The notes: generated from the sequence alone by a model not told the origin. Numbered from the stretch's first letter, positions 1-8,808 are shown. The stretch is 64,000 nt of DNA from Streptomyces ambofaciens ATCC 23877 (GCF_001267885.1 NZ_CP012382.1:3707001-3771000), one strand, 5' to 3'. Made by a program: numbers and translations.

Positions 1-728
1 GAGGCTGCGTCCAGCGTCATCTCGTTGATCTCGACCGGACGGCCTTCGTCCGTGAATGCCGTGCGGCAGATGAGGATGACCGGTGTCCCGGCGGACATGC
101 TCAACTCCGCCGCCTCGTCCTTCGACGGCATACGCGAGCGGATCTCCTCACGGAAGTGCACGGGCTCGTGGCCGAGTTCGGCGAGCCTGGCGTACGTACC
201 GCCCGCCCCGGTGTCCTCCTGAGTGATCGCCGACCCGGCGACCAGGGACGCGGGCAGATAGCTCGTCGCGAGCAGGACGGGCTTGCCGTCGAGCACGAAG
301 CGTCGGCGCCTCACGCACACCGTCTCCTCGCCGGCGAGTTCCAGGACCCTGCCCACGCGGTCGGGGGCGGCCTCCTCGGACACGGTGATCCGGTCGACCT
401 CGAGCGACCGGTTCTCGATGTCCGCCGACCAGATGGAGCGGCCGCCGCCCCACTGCTGCGGGGCCAGGCGCTGGATGCCCCGGCGCCGGAGGGGCCGGTA
501 CTCGCGGACGAACACACCGGCTCCCTTGCGGGCTTCGGCGACGCCTTCGTCACGGAGGACACCCAGGGCCTGGCGGGCCGTCATACGGGCCACGCCGTAC
601 GTGGCCATGAGGTCGTTCTCCCCCGGAAGCCGCTCACCGGGACCGTACTCGCCCGACCGGATCGCCTCGCGCAGAGCGTCCGCGATCCTCTGGTACTTGG
701 GCCGACGGTCGTCTTCGGTGCTGGCCAT
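1..728 (-). CDS. GntR-family regulator with UTRA domain, cut by the window edge
   Basis: HutC-type transcriptional repressor; about 242 residues are visible and the C-terminus lies beyond base 1. The ATG at 728 opens an N-terminal winged helix (about residues 10-75) with the family pattern KYQRIADALREAI, GERLPGEN and ARMTARQALGVL. A UTRA effector-binding domain follows, ending near the edge with GRPVEINEMTLDA. The effector cannot be read from sequence. Three TCTAGA-centred repeats lie upstream (748-886), fitting the HutC operator class and autoregulation. It faces away from a small-protein/ATPase gene pair beginning at 920. The family call is firm; the regulon is unknown. Confidence 0.9.
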   Translation of the reverse strand, partial: MASTEDDRRPKYQRIADALREAIRSGEYGPGERLPGENDLMATYGVARMTARQALGVLRDEGVAEARKGAGVFVREYRPLRRRGIQRLAPQQWGGGRSIWSADIENRSLEVDRITVSEEAAPDRVGRVLELAGEETVCVRRRRFVLDGKPVLLATSYLPASLVAGSAITQEDTGAGGTYARLAELGHEPVHFREEIRSRMPSKDEAAELSMSAGTPVILICRTAFTDEGRPVEINEMTLDAA

Positions 729-747
729 CCCGTGGACCTCCCTCTCT

Positions 748-886
748 TCTCTAGACACCTTAGGCCACGGGTTGAGGCTTCGCTCGCTGCGTGTAGCCGC
801 GACGTGCGGGCCCGCCTGCACGAGGTCGCTTCACGCGATTCACGGGACATCTCTAGAGAGCATGCACTAACGTACATGTCTAGAGA
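748..886. promoter_or_regulatory. Three TCTCTAGA(G/C)A operator-like repeats
   Basis: TCTCTAGACA lies at 748-757, the full 10-bp palindrome TCTCTAGAGA at 850-859, and TGTCTAGAGA (reverse complement of the first copy) at 877-886. The HutC/UTRA group of GntR proteins binds sites close to GT-N-TA-N-AC, which TGTCTAGA resembles. The copies lie between the GntR start at 728 and the small gene at 920, so binding could control both. The repeats are seen directly; the regulator assignment is inferred. Confidence 0.55.
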
Positions 887-919
887 GGTCGCGGTGACCT
901 CCGAGGCGAGGAGTGTCGT

Positions 920-1075
920 ATGGCGCCATTCGGGACCGATCCTTCGACTGCCGTGGGGTACATGCGGTCGGCGGCGACAGTGACTACACCGACGCGCGTC
1001 GGCGCGGCCAAGACCAAGCTCCCTGACCCGGGGAGCCCTTGGGGCCTCCGCCGCTACCGCCACCCCGGGCAGTGA
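920..1075 (+). CDS. Small protein of 51 residues, unknown function
   Basis: The short frame begins at an ATG 7 bases after a GAGGAG ribosome-binding site and stops 11 bases before the downstream ATPase gene, so the two are probably co-transcribed. The product is polar, ends in an Arg-rich stretch (WGLRRYRHPGQ), and has no signal peptide or membrane segment. I recognise no domain. The good ribosome-binding site, the correct codon bias and tight spacing to the next gene support a real gene. It might act with the downstream RsbW-like ATPase, but only position suggests this. Confidence 0.6.
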   Translation: MAPFGTDPSTAVGYMRSAATVTTPTRVGAAKTKLPDPGSPWGLRRYRHPGQ

Positions 1076-1086
1076 GAGCGAGTCCG

Positions 1087-1524
1087 ATGGCCTACATCGT
1101 CGACCGTCACCCCTGCGAGGAATCTCCGCGTCTCGGCGCGATGTTCCTGCCGCCCGTGGCGGAATCCGTACCTCGCGCCCGGCGCTGGTTCCGGAAATTC
1201 ATCACCCCCTACGACCCGGCCTGTTCCGTCGACGACTGTGTCCTGTTGATCTCGGAGCTGGTGACCAACGCCGTCGTCCATGGCCGGTCGGACGAGCCCT
1301 GGGTCGTCCGTCTGGAATGGTTCCGCGAGGGGACCTCCCTCCGGGTCGAGGTGCACAATCCCGGACTCCCGGAGCACGTGCGGCTGCGGCACCCCGACGC
1401 CGACGAGGCGCACGGACGAGGACTGCTCCTGGTCGACTCCATCGCCGACTCCTGGCATTCCGCGGCCTGCCCCCTCGGTGGAACGGTGGTCTCCTTCGAG
1501 ATGGCCAACGCCTGGCCGGCCTGA
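1087..1524 (+). CDS. RsbW-like ATP-binding protein (HATPase_c_2)
   Basis: The 145-residue protein is a single GHKL ATPase domain of the anti-sigma/serine-kinase type abundant in Streptomyces. The N box reads LLISELVTNAVVHG (about residues 56-69), and the lid region contains HGRGLLLVDSIADSW (about residues 112-126). Such proteins bind ATP and usually act by phosphorylating anti-anti-sigma partners or sequestering sigma factors; no partner gene is adjacent. The ATG at 1087 was chosen because it gives the standard family length and follows the small gene closely. Confidence 0.85.
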   Translation: MAYIVDRHPCEESPRLGAMFLPPVAESVPRARRWFRKFITPYDPACSVDDCVLLISELVTNAVVHGRSDEPWVVRLEWFREGTSLRVEVHNPGLPEHVRLRHPDADEAHGRGLLLVDSIADSWHSAACPLGGTVVSFEMANAWPA

Positions 1525-1675
1525 GCGCCCTCGCAGAACACCTGGGCCAGTCCGGCCCCGGCCCAACTCTGTAGGTGCCCATCTCATGCCGAGCAGCCGC
1601 CGGCGCACCCGAAAAGCCGTGGCTGCCGTCTTCGAGGGCGCATACGCTCCCGTTCGCTGAGGCAGGAGGGGCGAG

Positions 1676-1972
1676 ATGTCCGACGAGGAGTCCACCGACT
1701 ACTACACGCTGCTCTGCGACGACCCGTCCCACGAGGTGATGCTGGTCAACTGCGGGCCCCGCGAGATGGATGTGATCCTGGCAGTGCGCAAGGTGACCGG
1801 GCACAGCTTGTGGCACAGCCGGGTCCTGGCGCGCCAAGCGCCCGTCACCCTCCTTGGGGGTCTGTGTGCGTACAGGGCCCAGTCCGCTGTCGCTGTGCTC
1901 CAGAGCGCCGGCGCGAGAGCGGAGTGGAGACAGGAGCCGGAGCCCGGAGAGCACACGGCCCCATCGCACTGA
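1676..1972 (+). CDS. Stand-alone protein resembling the ribosomal L7/L12 C-terminal domain
   Basis: 98 residues. After about 20 acidic/polar residues, residues 21-85 follow the L7/L12 C-terminal fold: a strand (VMLVNCG), a helix with VILAVRKVTGHSLWHSRVL in place of the canonical [20 protein letters not shown] pattern, then an Ala-rich helix ending LQSAGARAE. The N-terminal dimerisation domain and hinge of true L7/L12 are absent, so it is not the ribosomal stalk protein. GGAGGGG precedes the ATG. A strong hairpin follows at 2001-2039, so the gene looks monocistronic. The role is unknown; interaction with translation GTPases is a guess. Confidence 0.7.
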   Translation: MSDEESTDYYTLLCDDPSHEVMLVNCGPREMDVILAVRKVTGHSLWHSRVLARQAPVTLLGGLCAYRAQSAVAVLQSAGARAEWRQEPEPGEHTAPSH

Positions 1973-2000
1973 CGGCGGGAGGCGGCCCACAGGCAGCGAA

Positions 2001-2039
2001 AAGCCCCCTCCTGGCGGAGAAACCGCAGGTAGGGGGCTT
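2001..2039. terminator. Bidirectional terminator hairpin
   Basis: AAGCCCCCT (2001-2009) pairs perfectly with AGGGGGCTT (2031-2039). The loop holds a further nearly perfect stem (CCTGGCGG against CCGCAGG), making one long hairpin between the convergent L7/L12-like gene and gpmA. Confidence 0.8.
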
Positions 2040-2051
2040 ACTCGTGAGCGC

Positions 2052-2813
2052 TTACTTCTTCTTGCCCTGGTTCTTGACCGCCTCGATCGCCGCCGCGGCC
2101 GCGTCCGGGTCGAGGTAGGTGCCGCCGGGGTTGAGCGGCTTGAACTCGGCGTCCAGTTCGTAGGAGAGCGGGATGCCGGTCGGGATGTTCAGGCCCGCGA
2201 TGTCGGCGTCCGAGACGCCGTCGAGGTGCTTGACCAGGGCGCGCAGCGAGTTGCCGTGGGCCGCGACCAGGACCGTGCGGCCGGTGAGGAGGTCGGGGAC
2301 GATCGCGTCGAACCAGTACGGGAGCATCCGGACGACGACGTCCTTGAGGCACTCCGTCTGCGGGCGCAGCTCCGGCGGGAGGGTCGCGTAGCGCGCGTCG
2401 GAGAACTGGGAGTACTCGGCGTCGCGGTCCAGCGCGGGCGGCGGGGTGTCGTAGGAGCGGCGCCACAGCATGAACTGCTCCTCGCCGAACTCGGCGAGGG
2501 TCTGGGCCTTGTCCTTGCCCTGGAGGGCTCCGTAGTGGCGCTCGTTGAGGCGCCAGTGGCGGTGGACGGGGATCCAGTGGCGGTCGGCGGCCTCCAGCGC
2601 GAGCTGGGCGGTGCGGATGGCGCGCTTCTGCACGGACGTGTGGACCACGTCGGGCAGCAGGCCGGCGTCCTTGAGCAGCTCGCCGCCGCGCGTCGCCTCC
2701 TTCTCGCCCTTCGGGGTGAGGTTGACGTCCACCCAGCCGGTGAACAGGTTCTTCTCGTTCCACTCGCTCTCGCCGTGGCGGAGGAGGATCAGCTTGTACG
2801 GTGCGTCGGCCAT
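2052..2813 (-). CDS. gpmA: 2,3-bisphosphoglycerate-dependent phosphoglycerate mutase
   Basis: This cytosolic glycolytic enzyme interconverts 3- and 2-phosphoglycerate. The 253-residue length is normal for the family. The phosphohistidine motif [10 protein letters not shown] places the catalytic His at residue 13. Other hallmarks are [31 protein letters not shown] and the second histidine in [10 protein letters not shown]. It ends in KKK. It is transcribed alone: a hairpin follows the stop, and the gene upstream is divergent. In M. tuberculosis the orthologue (gpm1) also sits near mshA. Confidence 0.97.
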   Translation of the reverse strand: MADAPYKLILLRHGESEWNEKNLFTGWVDVNLTPKGEKEATRGGELLKDAGLLPDVVHTSVQKRAIRTAQLALEAADRHWIPVHRHWRLNERHYGALQGKDKAQTLAEFGEEQFMLWRRSYDTPPPALDRDAEYSQFSDARYATLPPELRPQTECLKDVVVRMLPYWFDAIVPDLLTGRTVLVAAHGNSLRALVKHLDGVSDADIAGLNIPTGIPLSYELDAEFKPLNPGGTYLDPDAAAAAIEAVKNQGKKK

Positions 2814-3006
2814 GGGTCCGAGCGTAATCGAACCCCCTCACCGTCCGCGCGGGGCGCCCGATGGACGGACGGTTGACGGGAAGTGCTAATCGACTGGCCG
2901 GGCCGGGCCGACCGTTCGTAGGTTGTGCGTCGTAGGGGGTTCGTAAGACGCGTGTGTCGCGTCCGCCGCTTACAGCTGCCGGTCGCGCCAACCTGACGGG
3001 GGTCCC

Positions 3007-4341
3007 ATGCCAGTCGCCGGACTGAGACGTGCCGCACGGGAGACCGTCTCCGGGCTCCCCCGCGAGTTCTGGTGGCTGTGGACCAGCACCCTGGTCAACC
3101 GGCTCGGTGCCTTCGTCGCCACCTTCATGGCGCTGTACCTGACCATCGACCGCGGGTACTCGGCCTCGTACGCCGGGATGGTCGCCGCGTTGCACGGGCT
3201 CGGCGGGGTCGTGTCCTCGCTGGGGGCCGGGGTGATGACCGACCGGTTCGGGCGGCGGCCGACCCTGCTCGTCGCCCAGGTCTCCACCGCGCTGTCCGTC
3301 GCCCTGCTCGGCTTCGTGCGCGACCCGGTCGCCATCGCGGCCGTCGCCTTCCTGGTCGGCATGGCCAGCAACGCCTCCCGGCCCGCCGTCCAGGCGATGA
3401 TGGCGGACATCGTGCGCCCCGAGGACCGTATCCGGGCCTTCTCGCTCAACTACTGGGCCATCAACCTCGGCTTCGCGGTCTCCTCCATGGCGGCCGGGTT
3501 CATCGCCGAGGCCAGCTACCTCGCCGGGTTCCTGATCGAAGCGGGCATGACCATGGCCTGCGCCGTCCTCGTCTTCGTCAAGCTGCCCGAGTCCCGGCCG
3601 GAGCCGGCGTCCGGCAAGGGCGGGGCCACCGACGCCTCCGCGGCGGGCGCGCCGGCCGTCTCCCTCGGGACGGTCCTGCGCGACGGGCGCTACATGAGCG
3701 TCGTCGGGCTGTCCTTCCTCATCGCCCTGATCTTCCAGCAGGCCTACGTGGGGCTGCCGGTGGCCATGGGCGAGGCCGGGTTCACGCCCGCGGACTTCGG
3801 CCTCGCCATCGCGGTCAACGGCGTCCTGATCGTCGTCCTGCAGATTCCCGTCACCCGGTTCATCCAGCACCGGGACCCGCGGCTGCTGCTCGTCGCCTCG
3901 TCCCTGCTCGCCGGGTACGGCTTCGGGCTCACCGCCTTCGCCGGGTCGGTCGGCGTGTTCGCGCTCACCGTGTGCGTGTGGACGCTGGCCGAGATCGTCA
4001 ACGCCCCGACCCAGACCGGCCTCGTCGTCCGCCTCTCCCCCGTGCACGGGCGCGGGCGCTACCAGGGCATGTACACCATGTCCTGGGCGGTCGCCGCCCT
4101 CGTCGCCCCGCTGATGTCCGGCTTCGTCATCGACCACTGGGGCGCCGAGTGGCTCTGGGGCGTCTGCGCGGTCGTCGGCACGGTGGCGGCGGCGGGGTAC
4201 TGGGCGCTCATGCGGGGGCTGCCGCGCGAGGACGACGAGGCGACGGCCCGCCCCGGACCCGGCTCCTCCGAGCCCGACTTCTCCGAGCCCGGCCCCTCCG
4301 ACGCCGCCGCGCCGACGAGGACCGAGGTCGGCACCGCCTGA
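3007..4341 (+). CDS. MFS transporter
   Basis: The 444-residue integral membrane protein has about 12 hydrophobic segments in two halves separated by a soluble linker near residues 195-220. The MFS motif A is visible after the second segment (MTDRFGRRPTLL). The C-terminal tail is Pro/Ser/Glu rich and cytosolic. MFS proteins of this type export drugs or small metabolites using proton gradients; the substrate cannot be told. It is divergent from gpmA and convergent with the DUF2000 gene. A GGTGCACC-rich repeat block follows its stop. Confidence 0.9.
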   Translation: MPVAGLRRAARETVSGLPREFWWLWTSTLVNRLGAFVATFMALYLTIDRGYSASYAGMVAALHGLGGVVSSLGAGVMTDRFGRRPTLLVAQVSTALSVALLGFVRDPVAIAAVAFLVGMASNASRPAVQAMMADIVRPEDRIRAFSLNYWAINLGFAVSSMAAGFIAEASYLAGFLIEAGMTMACAVLVFVKLPESRPEPASGKGGATDASAAGAPAVSLGTVLRDGRYMSVVGLSFLIALIFQQAYVGLPVAMGEAGFTPADFGLAIAVNGVLIVVLQIPVTRFIQHRDPRLLLVASSLLAGYGFGLTAFAGSVGVFALTVCVWTLAEIVNAPTQTGLVVRLSPVHGRGRYQGMYTMSWAVAALVAPLMSGFVIDHWGAEWLWGVCAVVGTVAAAGYWALMRGLPREDDEATARPGPGSSEPDFSEPGPSDAAAPTRTEVGTA

Positions 4342-4381
4342 CGAGCGCCGGAGCGCCGGCACCCCTGCCCGCCCCGTCCCG

Positions 4382-4507
4382 ACGGGTGCACCCTCTCCCA
4401 CCCGAGGGGCGCGCCCCTCCCTCCCCACGGGTGCACCCTCTCCCCGCCCCCACGGGTGCACCCCTCCGCCCCCACGGGTGCACCCCTCCGCCCTCACGGG
4501 TGCATCC
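4382..4507. repeat. Five copies of a CACGGGTGCACCC repeat, about 22 bp apart
   Basis: Copies begin at 4382, 4426, 4451, 4473 and 4495; the last three are spaced exactly 22 bp. Four copies carry the palindrome GGTGCACC and the fifth has decayed (TGCATCC). The last copy covers the stop codon and final residues of the DUF2000 gene. The block fills the whole space between the convergent MFS and DUF2000 genes. Confidence 0.85.
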
Positions 4508-4931
4508 GCGCCCCCTTCAGCACCTTGTCCACCGCGTTCTTCGGGCCGTGGACCGCGAGGCCCACCAGGTCCAGCTCCGCCGTGGCGACCGCCCGCACCG
4601 CCGCGCGGTTGTCGCGGTCGTTGCCCGTGGTGAAGAGGTCGGAGGTGAACAGCGCGCGGGGCAGGGCGCGGGACAACGCACGCGTGTGGGCGTTCGTCAG
4701 CGTCTCCTTGGTGCCCTCGAAGACCAGCACCGGCTGCCGGAACATGGGCAGGTAGCCCACCGCGTCGGCGTCCTCGTACGGCTCCCCGATCACCTCGGGG
4801 AACTGCGTGCTCAGGCCGCTGACCAGGAAGGCGGTGACGTTGAGGCGCTGCCAGGTCTCCAGGTCCTCGCGCAGCAGGACAGCGATCTTGGTGTCGAAGC
4901 GGATGGGTTCGTCAGCGTCGTGCGTGCTCAT
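4494..4931 (-). CDS. DUF2000 family protein
   Basis: 145 residues from the ATG at 4931, with a possible longer start at 4982. The DUF2000 pattern is seen in the opening KIAVLLREDLETWQRLNVTAF, the middle PVLVFEG and a C-terminal LDLVGLAVHGPKNAVDKVLKG. The fold resembles peptidyl-tRNA hydrolase II, but the biochemical role of the family is not established. It is divergent from an AraC regulator, so that regulator probably controls it. Its stop lies inside the last copy of the 22-bp repeat. Confidence 0.85.
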   Translation of the reverse strand: MSTHDADEPIRFDTKIAVLLREDLETWQRLNVTAFLVSGLSTQFPEVIGEPYEDADAVGYLPMFRQPVLVFEGTKETLTNAHTRALSRALPRALFTSDLFTTGNDRDNRAAVRAVATAELDLVGLAVHGPKNAVDKVLKGARMHP

Positions 4932-4980
4932 GGAGTGAGACTGCCGCTCGGCGCGCGGTCGGGTCTTGTACGTTTTTTGC

Positions 4981-5790
4981 ATGGCCGACCGGCGGAACGA
5001 CCAGCGGAACGTCTCCGCCTGGCGACCCCGCGTCCCGGGCGTCGTCGAGGTCTTCCACGCCCACTACACCGAGTACGCCTACCCGATGCACGTCCACGAC
5101 GCGTGGACGCTGCTCATCGTCGACGCCGGGGCCGTACGGTACGACCTGGACCGGCACGAGCACGGCACCCCGCACGACACGGTGTCGCTGCTGCCGCCGC
5201 ACGTGCCGCACAACGGCTCCCCCGCCACCCCGGACGGCTTCCGCAAACGGGTCCTGTACCTGGACGCCACCCGGCTGGGCGACGACCTGATCGGGCCGGC
5301 CGTCGACGCTCCCGACCTGCGTGACCCGGTGCTGCGGCGGCGGGTCGGGCTGCTGCACGCCGCGCTCTCCCGGCCCGGTGACGAGCTGGAGGCGGCCAGC
5401 AGGCTGACCCTGATCGGCGAGCGGCTGCACGAGCACCTGCGGCCCGGGGACGGCCCGAGCGGTGTGCGCCGGGACCCCGTTCTCGCGCGGCGGCTGCGGG
5501 AGCTGCTCGACGAGCGGGTCGTGCCGGGGATCGGGCTGGAGGAGGCGGCCTCGCTCCTGCCCGCGCATCCGGCCCACCTCGTACGGGCGTTCAGCGGCGC
5601 CTACGGCATCGCGCCGCACCAGTACCTCATGTCCCGCCGCGTCGACCGGGCCCGGCGGCTGCTGCTGGCGGGGCGGACCCCGGCGGACGTGGCGGCGGCC
5701 ACCGGCTTCTACGACCAGGCGCACCTGACCCGGCACTTCAAGCGGCTGGTGGGGGTCACGCCGGGGCGGTACCGCACCAGCGGACGTTGA
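4981..5790 (+). CDS. AraC-family regulator
   Basis: 269 residues from the ATG at 4981. The N-terminal cupin (about residues 15-100) has FHAHYTEYAYPMHVHDAWTLL and LLPPHVPHNG. The C-terminal double helix-turn-helix (about residues 165-269) has SLLPAHPAHLVRAFSGAYGIAPHQYLM and ends TGFYDQAHLTRHFKRLVGVTPGRYR. Such proteins bind a small ligand and usually activate a neighbouring gene. The only close neighbour is the divergent DUF2000 gene, with 49 bp between the two starts. The ligand is unknown. Confidence 0.9.
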   Translation: MADRRNDQRNVSAWRPRVPGVVEVFHAHYTEYAYPMHVHDAWTLLIVDAGAVRYDLDRHEHGTPHDTVSLLPPHVPHNGSPATPDGFRKRVLYLDATRLGDDLIGPAVDAPDLRDPVLRRRVGLLHAALSRPGDELEAASRLTLIGERLHEHLRPGDGPSGVRRDPVLARRLRELLDERVVPGIGLEEAASLLPAHPAHLVRAFSGAYGIAPHQYLMSRRVDRARRLLLAGRTPADVAAATGFYDQAHLTRHFKRLVGVTPGRYRTSGR

Positions 5791-5803
5791 GCCGGGGGCC
5801 GGG

Positions 5804-6304
5804 TCAGTCGCCGGAGCGCTCGATCAGGTACTGGAACGCCTCCAGGTTGCGCGTCGACTCCCCGCGCGAGGTCCGCCACGCGTGCTCCTTGCGGATGGCG
5901 GACGCGAAGCCCAGCTCCAGCAGGGTGTTGAAGGAGCCGTCGGCGGCCTCCAGGACCTGGCCGAGGAGGCGGTCGACCTCGTCGGCGGTGACGGCGGCCA
6001 GGGGCAGTTTCGCGGTGACGTAGATGTCGCCGAGGCGGTCGACCGCGTAACTCACGCCGTACAGCTTGAGGTTGCGCTCCAGCAGCCAGCGGTGGACGGC
6101 CGGTTCGTTCTCGTCGGGGTGGCGGATGACGAACGCGTTCAGGGAGAGCGAGTGCCGGCCCACGATCAGGGAGACCGTCGTCGACAGTTTGCGGGTGCCG
6201 GGGAGCTTGGCGACGTAGGTGCCGGGCTCGGGGCTCTCCCACTCCAGCTCGGCGTCCTTCAGGGCGCCTTCCAGGACCTGTGCCGCCTTCTGTGCGTCAG
6301 CCAT
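5804..6304 (-). CDS. YbjN domain protein
   Basis: 166 residues, a single YbjN/type III secretion-chaperone-like domain, no signal peptide. Typical stretches are [34 protein letters not shown] and [15 protein letters not shown]. The start overlaps the last 8 bases of mshA, so translation is coupled. The same pair (mshA then Rv0487) occurs in mycobacteria, which suggests a role tied to mycothiol synthesis, though none has been shown to my knowledge. Confidence 0.88.
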   Translation of the reverse strand: MADAQKAAQVLEGALKDAELEWESPEPGTYVAKLPGTRKLSTTVSLIVGRHSLSLNAFVIRHPDENEPAVHRWLLERNLKLYGVSYAVDRLGDIYVTAKLPLAAVTADEVDRLLGQVLEAADGSFNTLLELGFASAIRKEHAWRTSRGESTRNLEAFQYLIERSGD

Positions 6305-7670
6305 GGTGGGAGCGTACGCGACGGCGGTGGGACTGGATCGCGGCCGTGTAGGCGTCGGCGGTCGCGGCGGCGGAGCTGTCCCAGCCGAAGGACCGGGCGT
6401 GCCGGGCGGCGGCCTCGCCCATCCGGGACGTCAGCTCCGGGTTGTCGGCGAAGTCGCGCAGCACGCGCGCGTACGCGGCGGGGTCGTGGCCCTCGACGAG
6501 CCGGCCGGTGTGTCCGTCGCGCACGGCCACCGGGAGACCGCCGACGGCCGCGGCGAGCACCGGCGTGCCGGCGGCCTGCGCCTCTATGGCGACCAGTCCG
6601 AAGGACTCGCTGTAGGACGGCATCACCAGCACGGAGGCGGCCCGGAACCAGTCGGCGAGCTGCTCCTGGCCGACGGGCGGGCGGAACCGTACGACGTCGG
6701 CGATGCCGAGCCGCGCGGCGAGCTTCTGCAGGCCCTCCGGCTTGGCGAGGCCGCTGCCGCTGGGGCCGCCGACGACCGGGACGACGATGCGGGAGCGCAG
6801 CTCGGGGCGTTCGTCGAGGAGCACGGCCACGGCGCGCAGCAGCACGTCCGGCGCCTTCAGGGGCTGTATGCGGCCGGCGAAGAGCGGGATCAGCGCGTCC
6901 TGGGGCAGTCCGAGGCGGGCGCGGGCGGCGGCGCGCGCGGACGCCACGTCCCCGGTGCCGGGGTCGGAGCCCTTGGGGAAGGGGCGGAACCGGTCCAGGT
7001 TCACGCCGGGGTGGACGACGGCGACCTTCGCCGGGTCGGCGGCGTAGTGGCGGACGAGTTCGTCGGCCTCCTCGGCCGTGTTGGCGATCAGGCGGTCGGA
7101 GGCGGCGACGATCTGCGTCTCGCCGATGACCCGCGCGGCCGGTTCGGGGGTGTCTCCCTCGGCCAGGCTGGCGTTCTTGACCTTGGCCATGGTGTGCATG
7201 GCGTGCACCAGCGGGGCGCCCCAGCGCTGGGCGGCGAGCCAGCCGACGTGGCCGGAGAGCCAGTAGTGGGAGTGGACCAGGTCGTAGTACCCGGGGCGGT
7301 GACCGGCCCAGGCCTGCATCACTCCGTGGGTGAAGGCGCACAGCTGGGCCGGCAGCTCCTCCTTGGCGAGGCCCTCGTAGGGGCCCGCGTCGACGTGCCG
7401 GACCAGGACGCCGGGCGCCAGCTCGACGGTGGGCGGCAGGGCGGCGGTCGTCGCGCGCGTGAAGATCTCGACCTCGATGTTGATCGCGGCGAGGCGCTGC
7501 GCGAGTTCGACGATGTAGACGTTCATGCCGCCGGCGTCGCCGGTGCCGGGCTGGTGGAGCGGCGAGGTGTGCACGGAGAGCATGGCGACGCGGCGGGGCC
7601 TGCGCAGCAGCCGGAGCCGCGGGGAAGCCGCCGGTGAGCGACGCCCGAGCCTGCTGACGTACTGGCTCAC
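6297..7670 (-). CDS. mshA: D-inositol-3-phosphate glycosyltransferase, first step of mycothiol synthesis
   Basis: It transfers GlcNAc from UDP-GlcNAc to 1L-myo-inositol 1-phosphate. The protein is a GT-B fold, family GT4 enzyme of 457 residues. The N-terminal Rossmann half opens with [11 protein letters not shown] and [14 protein letters not shown]; the C-terminal half has [10 protein letters not shown] and the E-x7-E motif in [17 protein letters not shown]. The GTG at 7670 was chosen: GGAGGAT sits 7-8 bases upstream and it matches known Streptomyces MshA starts. A longer frame to 7757 is possible but lacks support. It is followed by the overlapping ybjN gene. mshD lies at 41443. Confidence 0.95.
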   Translation of the reverse strand: MSQYVSRLGRRSPAASPRLRLLRRPRRVAMLSVHTSPLHQPGTGDAGGMNVYIVELAQRLAAINIEVEIFTRATTAALPPTVELAPGVLVRHVDAGPYEGLAKEELPAQLCAFTHGVMQAWAGHRPGYYDLVHSHYWLSGHVGWLAAQRWGAPLVHAMHTMAKVKNASLAEGDTPEPAARVIGETQIVAASDRLIANTAEEADELVRHYAADPAKVAVVHPGVNLDRFRPFPKGSDPGTGDVASARAAARARLGLPQDALIPLFAGRIQPLKAPDVLLRAVAVLLDERPELRSRIVVPVVGGPSGSGLAKPEGLQKLAARLGIADVVRFRPPVGQEQLADWFRAASVLVMPSYSESFGLVAIEAQAAGTPVLAAAVGGLPVAVRDGHTGRLVEGHDPAAYARVLRDFADNPELTSRMGEAAARHARSFGWDSSAAATADAYTAAIQSHRRRVRSHHG

Positions 7671-7863
7671 GAGCCGATCCTCCTCGCTGCGGGCATGCCG
7701 GTCGGAGGACACGCGCCGCCCTCCAAGAGGTGGGAACACCGGATGACGGTGCTCCATTTCCGGTTTCCCGACCTTTGCCGAATCATTACCGCTGATCGAT
7801 CAACCGTTCGAGGGGGCGTTGCGTCAGAAGCGTCGGACGGGAGAGCCGCGCCCGGGCGACGGA

Positions 7864-7956
7864 ACCGACCGCACACCCCCGCGGGGACCGGCCGCACACC
7901 CCCGCGAGGTCCGGCCGCACATCTCCCGCGAGGACCGGCCGCATACCCTCGTACGC
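7864..7956. repeat. Four direct repeats of about 23 bp in a gene leader
   Basis: Units of the form (A/T)CCGGCCGCACA-N-CCCGCGAGG begin at 7864, 7887, 7910 and 7934, spaced 23, 23 and 24 bp. The last decays into the start of the methyltransferase gene. They lie in the mshA/methyltransferase divergent region, on the methyltransferase side. Confidence 0.75.
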
Positions 7957-8808
7957 ATGCCGCCCCGCCCGACCGACCACCCCCGCTCCCGGCCCCGACC
8001 GTCGGGCAAGGGGCCCCAGGTCGTCGGCACGGTGACGCGCGGGACGACCAACCCGAACCGGCTGCGCCGCATGGACCGCTGGATCGCGGCCGCGCACGGT
8101 GCGGAACTGCGCCGCGCCGCCGACCCCGTCGCCGTCGACCTCGGTTACGGCGCCGCCCCCTGGACCGCCGTCGAGCTGCTGCACCGCCTGCGCACGGTCG
8201 CGCCGCACGTGCGCGTGGTGGGCGTGGAGATCGACCCGGCGCGGGTGGCGGCGGCCGAGCCGTACGCGCGCGCGGGGCTCGTCTTCCGGCACGGCGGCTT
8301 CGAGGTCCCCCTCTCCCGCCGGCCCCTCCTCATCCGCGCGGCGAACGTGCTGCGCCAGTACGACGAGGGCGAGGTCGCCGCCGTCTGGCAGCGGCTGTGC
8401 GCGCGCCTCGCGCCGGCGTCGGAGCACTCGCTCGGCGGGCTCCTGGTCGAGGGCACCTGTGACGAGATCGGGCGCCGGCACGTGTGGGTGGCGCTCGGGC
8501 CCGAAGGGCCGCGCACGGTCACCTTCGCGACCCGGCTGGGCTCCCTCGACCGCCCCTCCGACCTGGCGGAACGACTGCCGAAGGCGCTCATCCACCGCAA
8601 CGTCCCCGGGGAACCCGTGCACGCCTTCCTGCGCGACTTCGACCGGGCCTGGGCCGCCGCCGCACCCTACGCCTCCTACGGCGCCCGCCAGCGCTGGATG
8701 CGGGCCGTGCGGGACCTGACGGCCGACTGGCCGGTGACGGACGGGCCGGTGCGGTGGCGCCAGGGCGAAGTGACGGTGCGGTGGGAGGCGTTGGCGCCGC
8801 GCGCCTGA
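7957..8808 (+). CDS. Class I SAM-dependent methyltransferase-like protein
   Basis: 283 residues. Motif I reads VDLGYGAAPWTAVELL (about residues 58-73), followed by the acidic motif II VVGVEIDPARV and FRHGGFEVPL. These are the Rossmann SAM-binding elements. The C-terminal half carries a long unclassified region (GTCDEIGRRHVWVALG). The substrate is unknown. The ATG at 7957 was chosen because upstream sequence is the repeat leader. It is divergent from mshA. The fold call is firm, the activity less so. Confidence 0.8.
   Translation: MPPRPTDHPRSRPRPSGKGPQVVGTVTRGTTNPNRLRRMDRWIAAAHGAELRRAADPVAVDLGYGAAPWTAVELLHRLRTVAPHVRVVGVEIDPARVAAAEPYARAGLVFRHGGFEVPLSRRPLLIRAANVLRQYDEGEVAAVWQRLCARLAPASEHSLGGLLVEGTCDEIGRRHVWVALGPEGPRTVTFATRLGSLDRPSDLAERLPKALIHRNVPGEPVHAFLRDFDRAWAAAAPYASYGARQRWMRAVRDLTADWPVTDGPVRWRQGEVTVRWEALAPRA

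Noticed and set aside
1586..1660. 24-residue frame between the ATPase gene and the L7/L12-like gene
   Set aside because: Weak ribosome-binding site and Arg-rich composition; likely chance.
2038..4497. Very long minus-strand frame across gpmA and the MFS gene
   Set aside because: It is antisense to two clear genes and has the Arg/Gly/Pro composition expected from GC-rich codon shadows.
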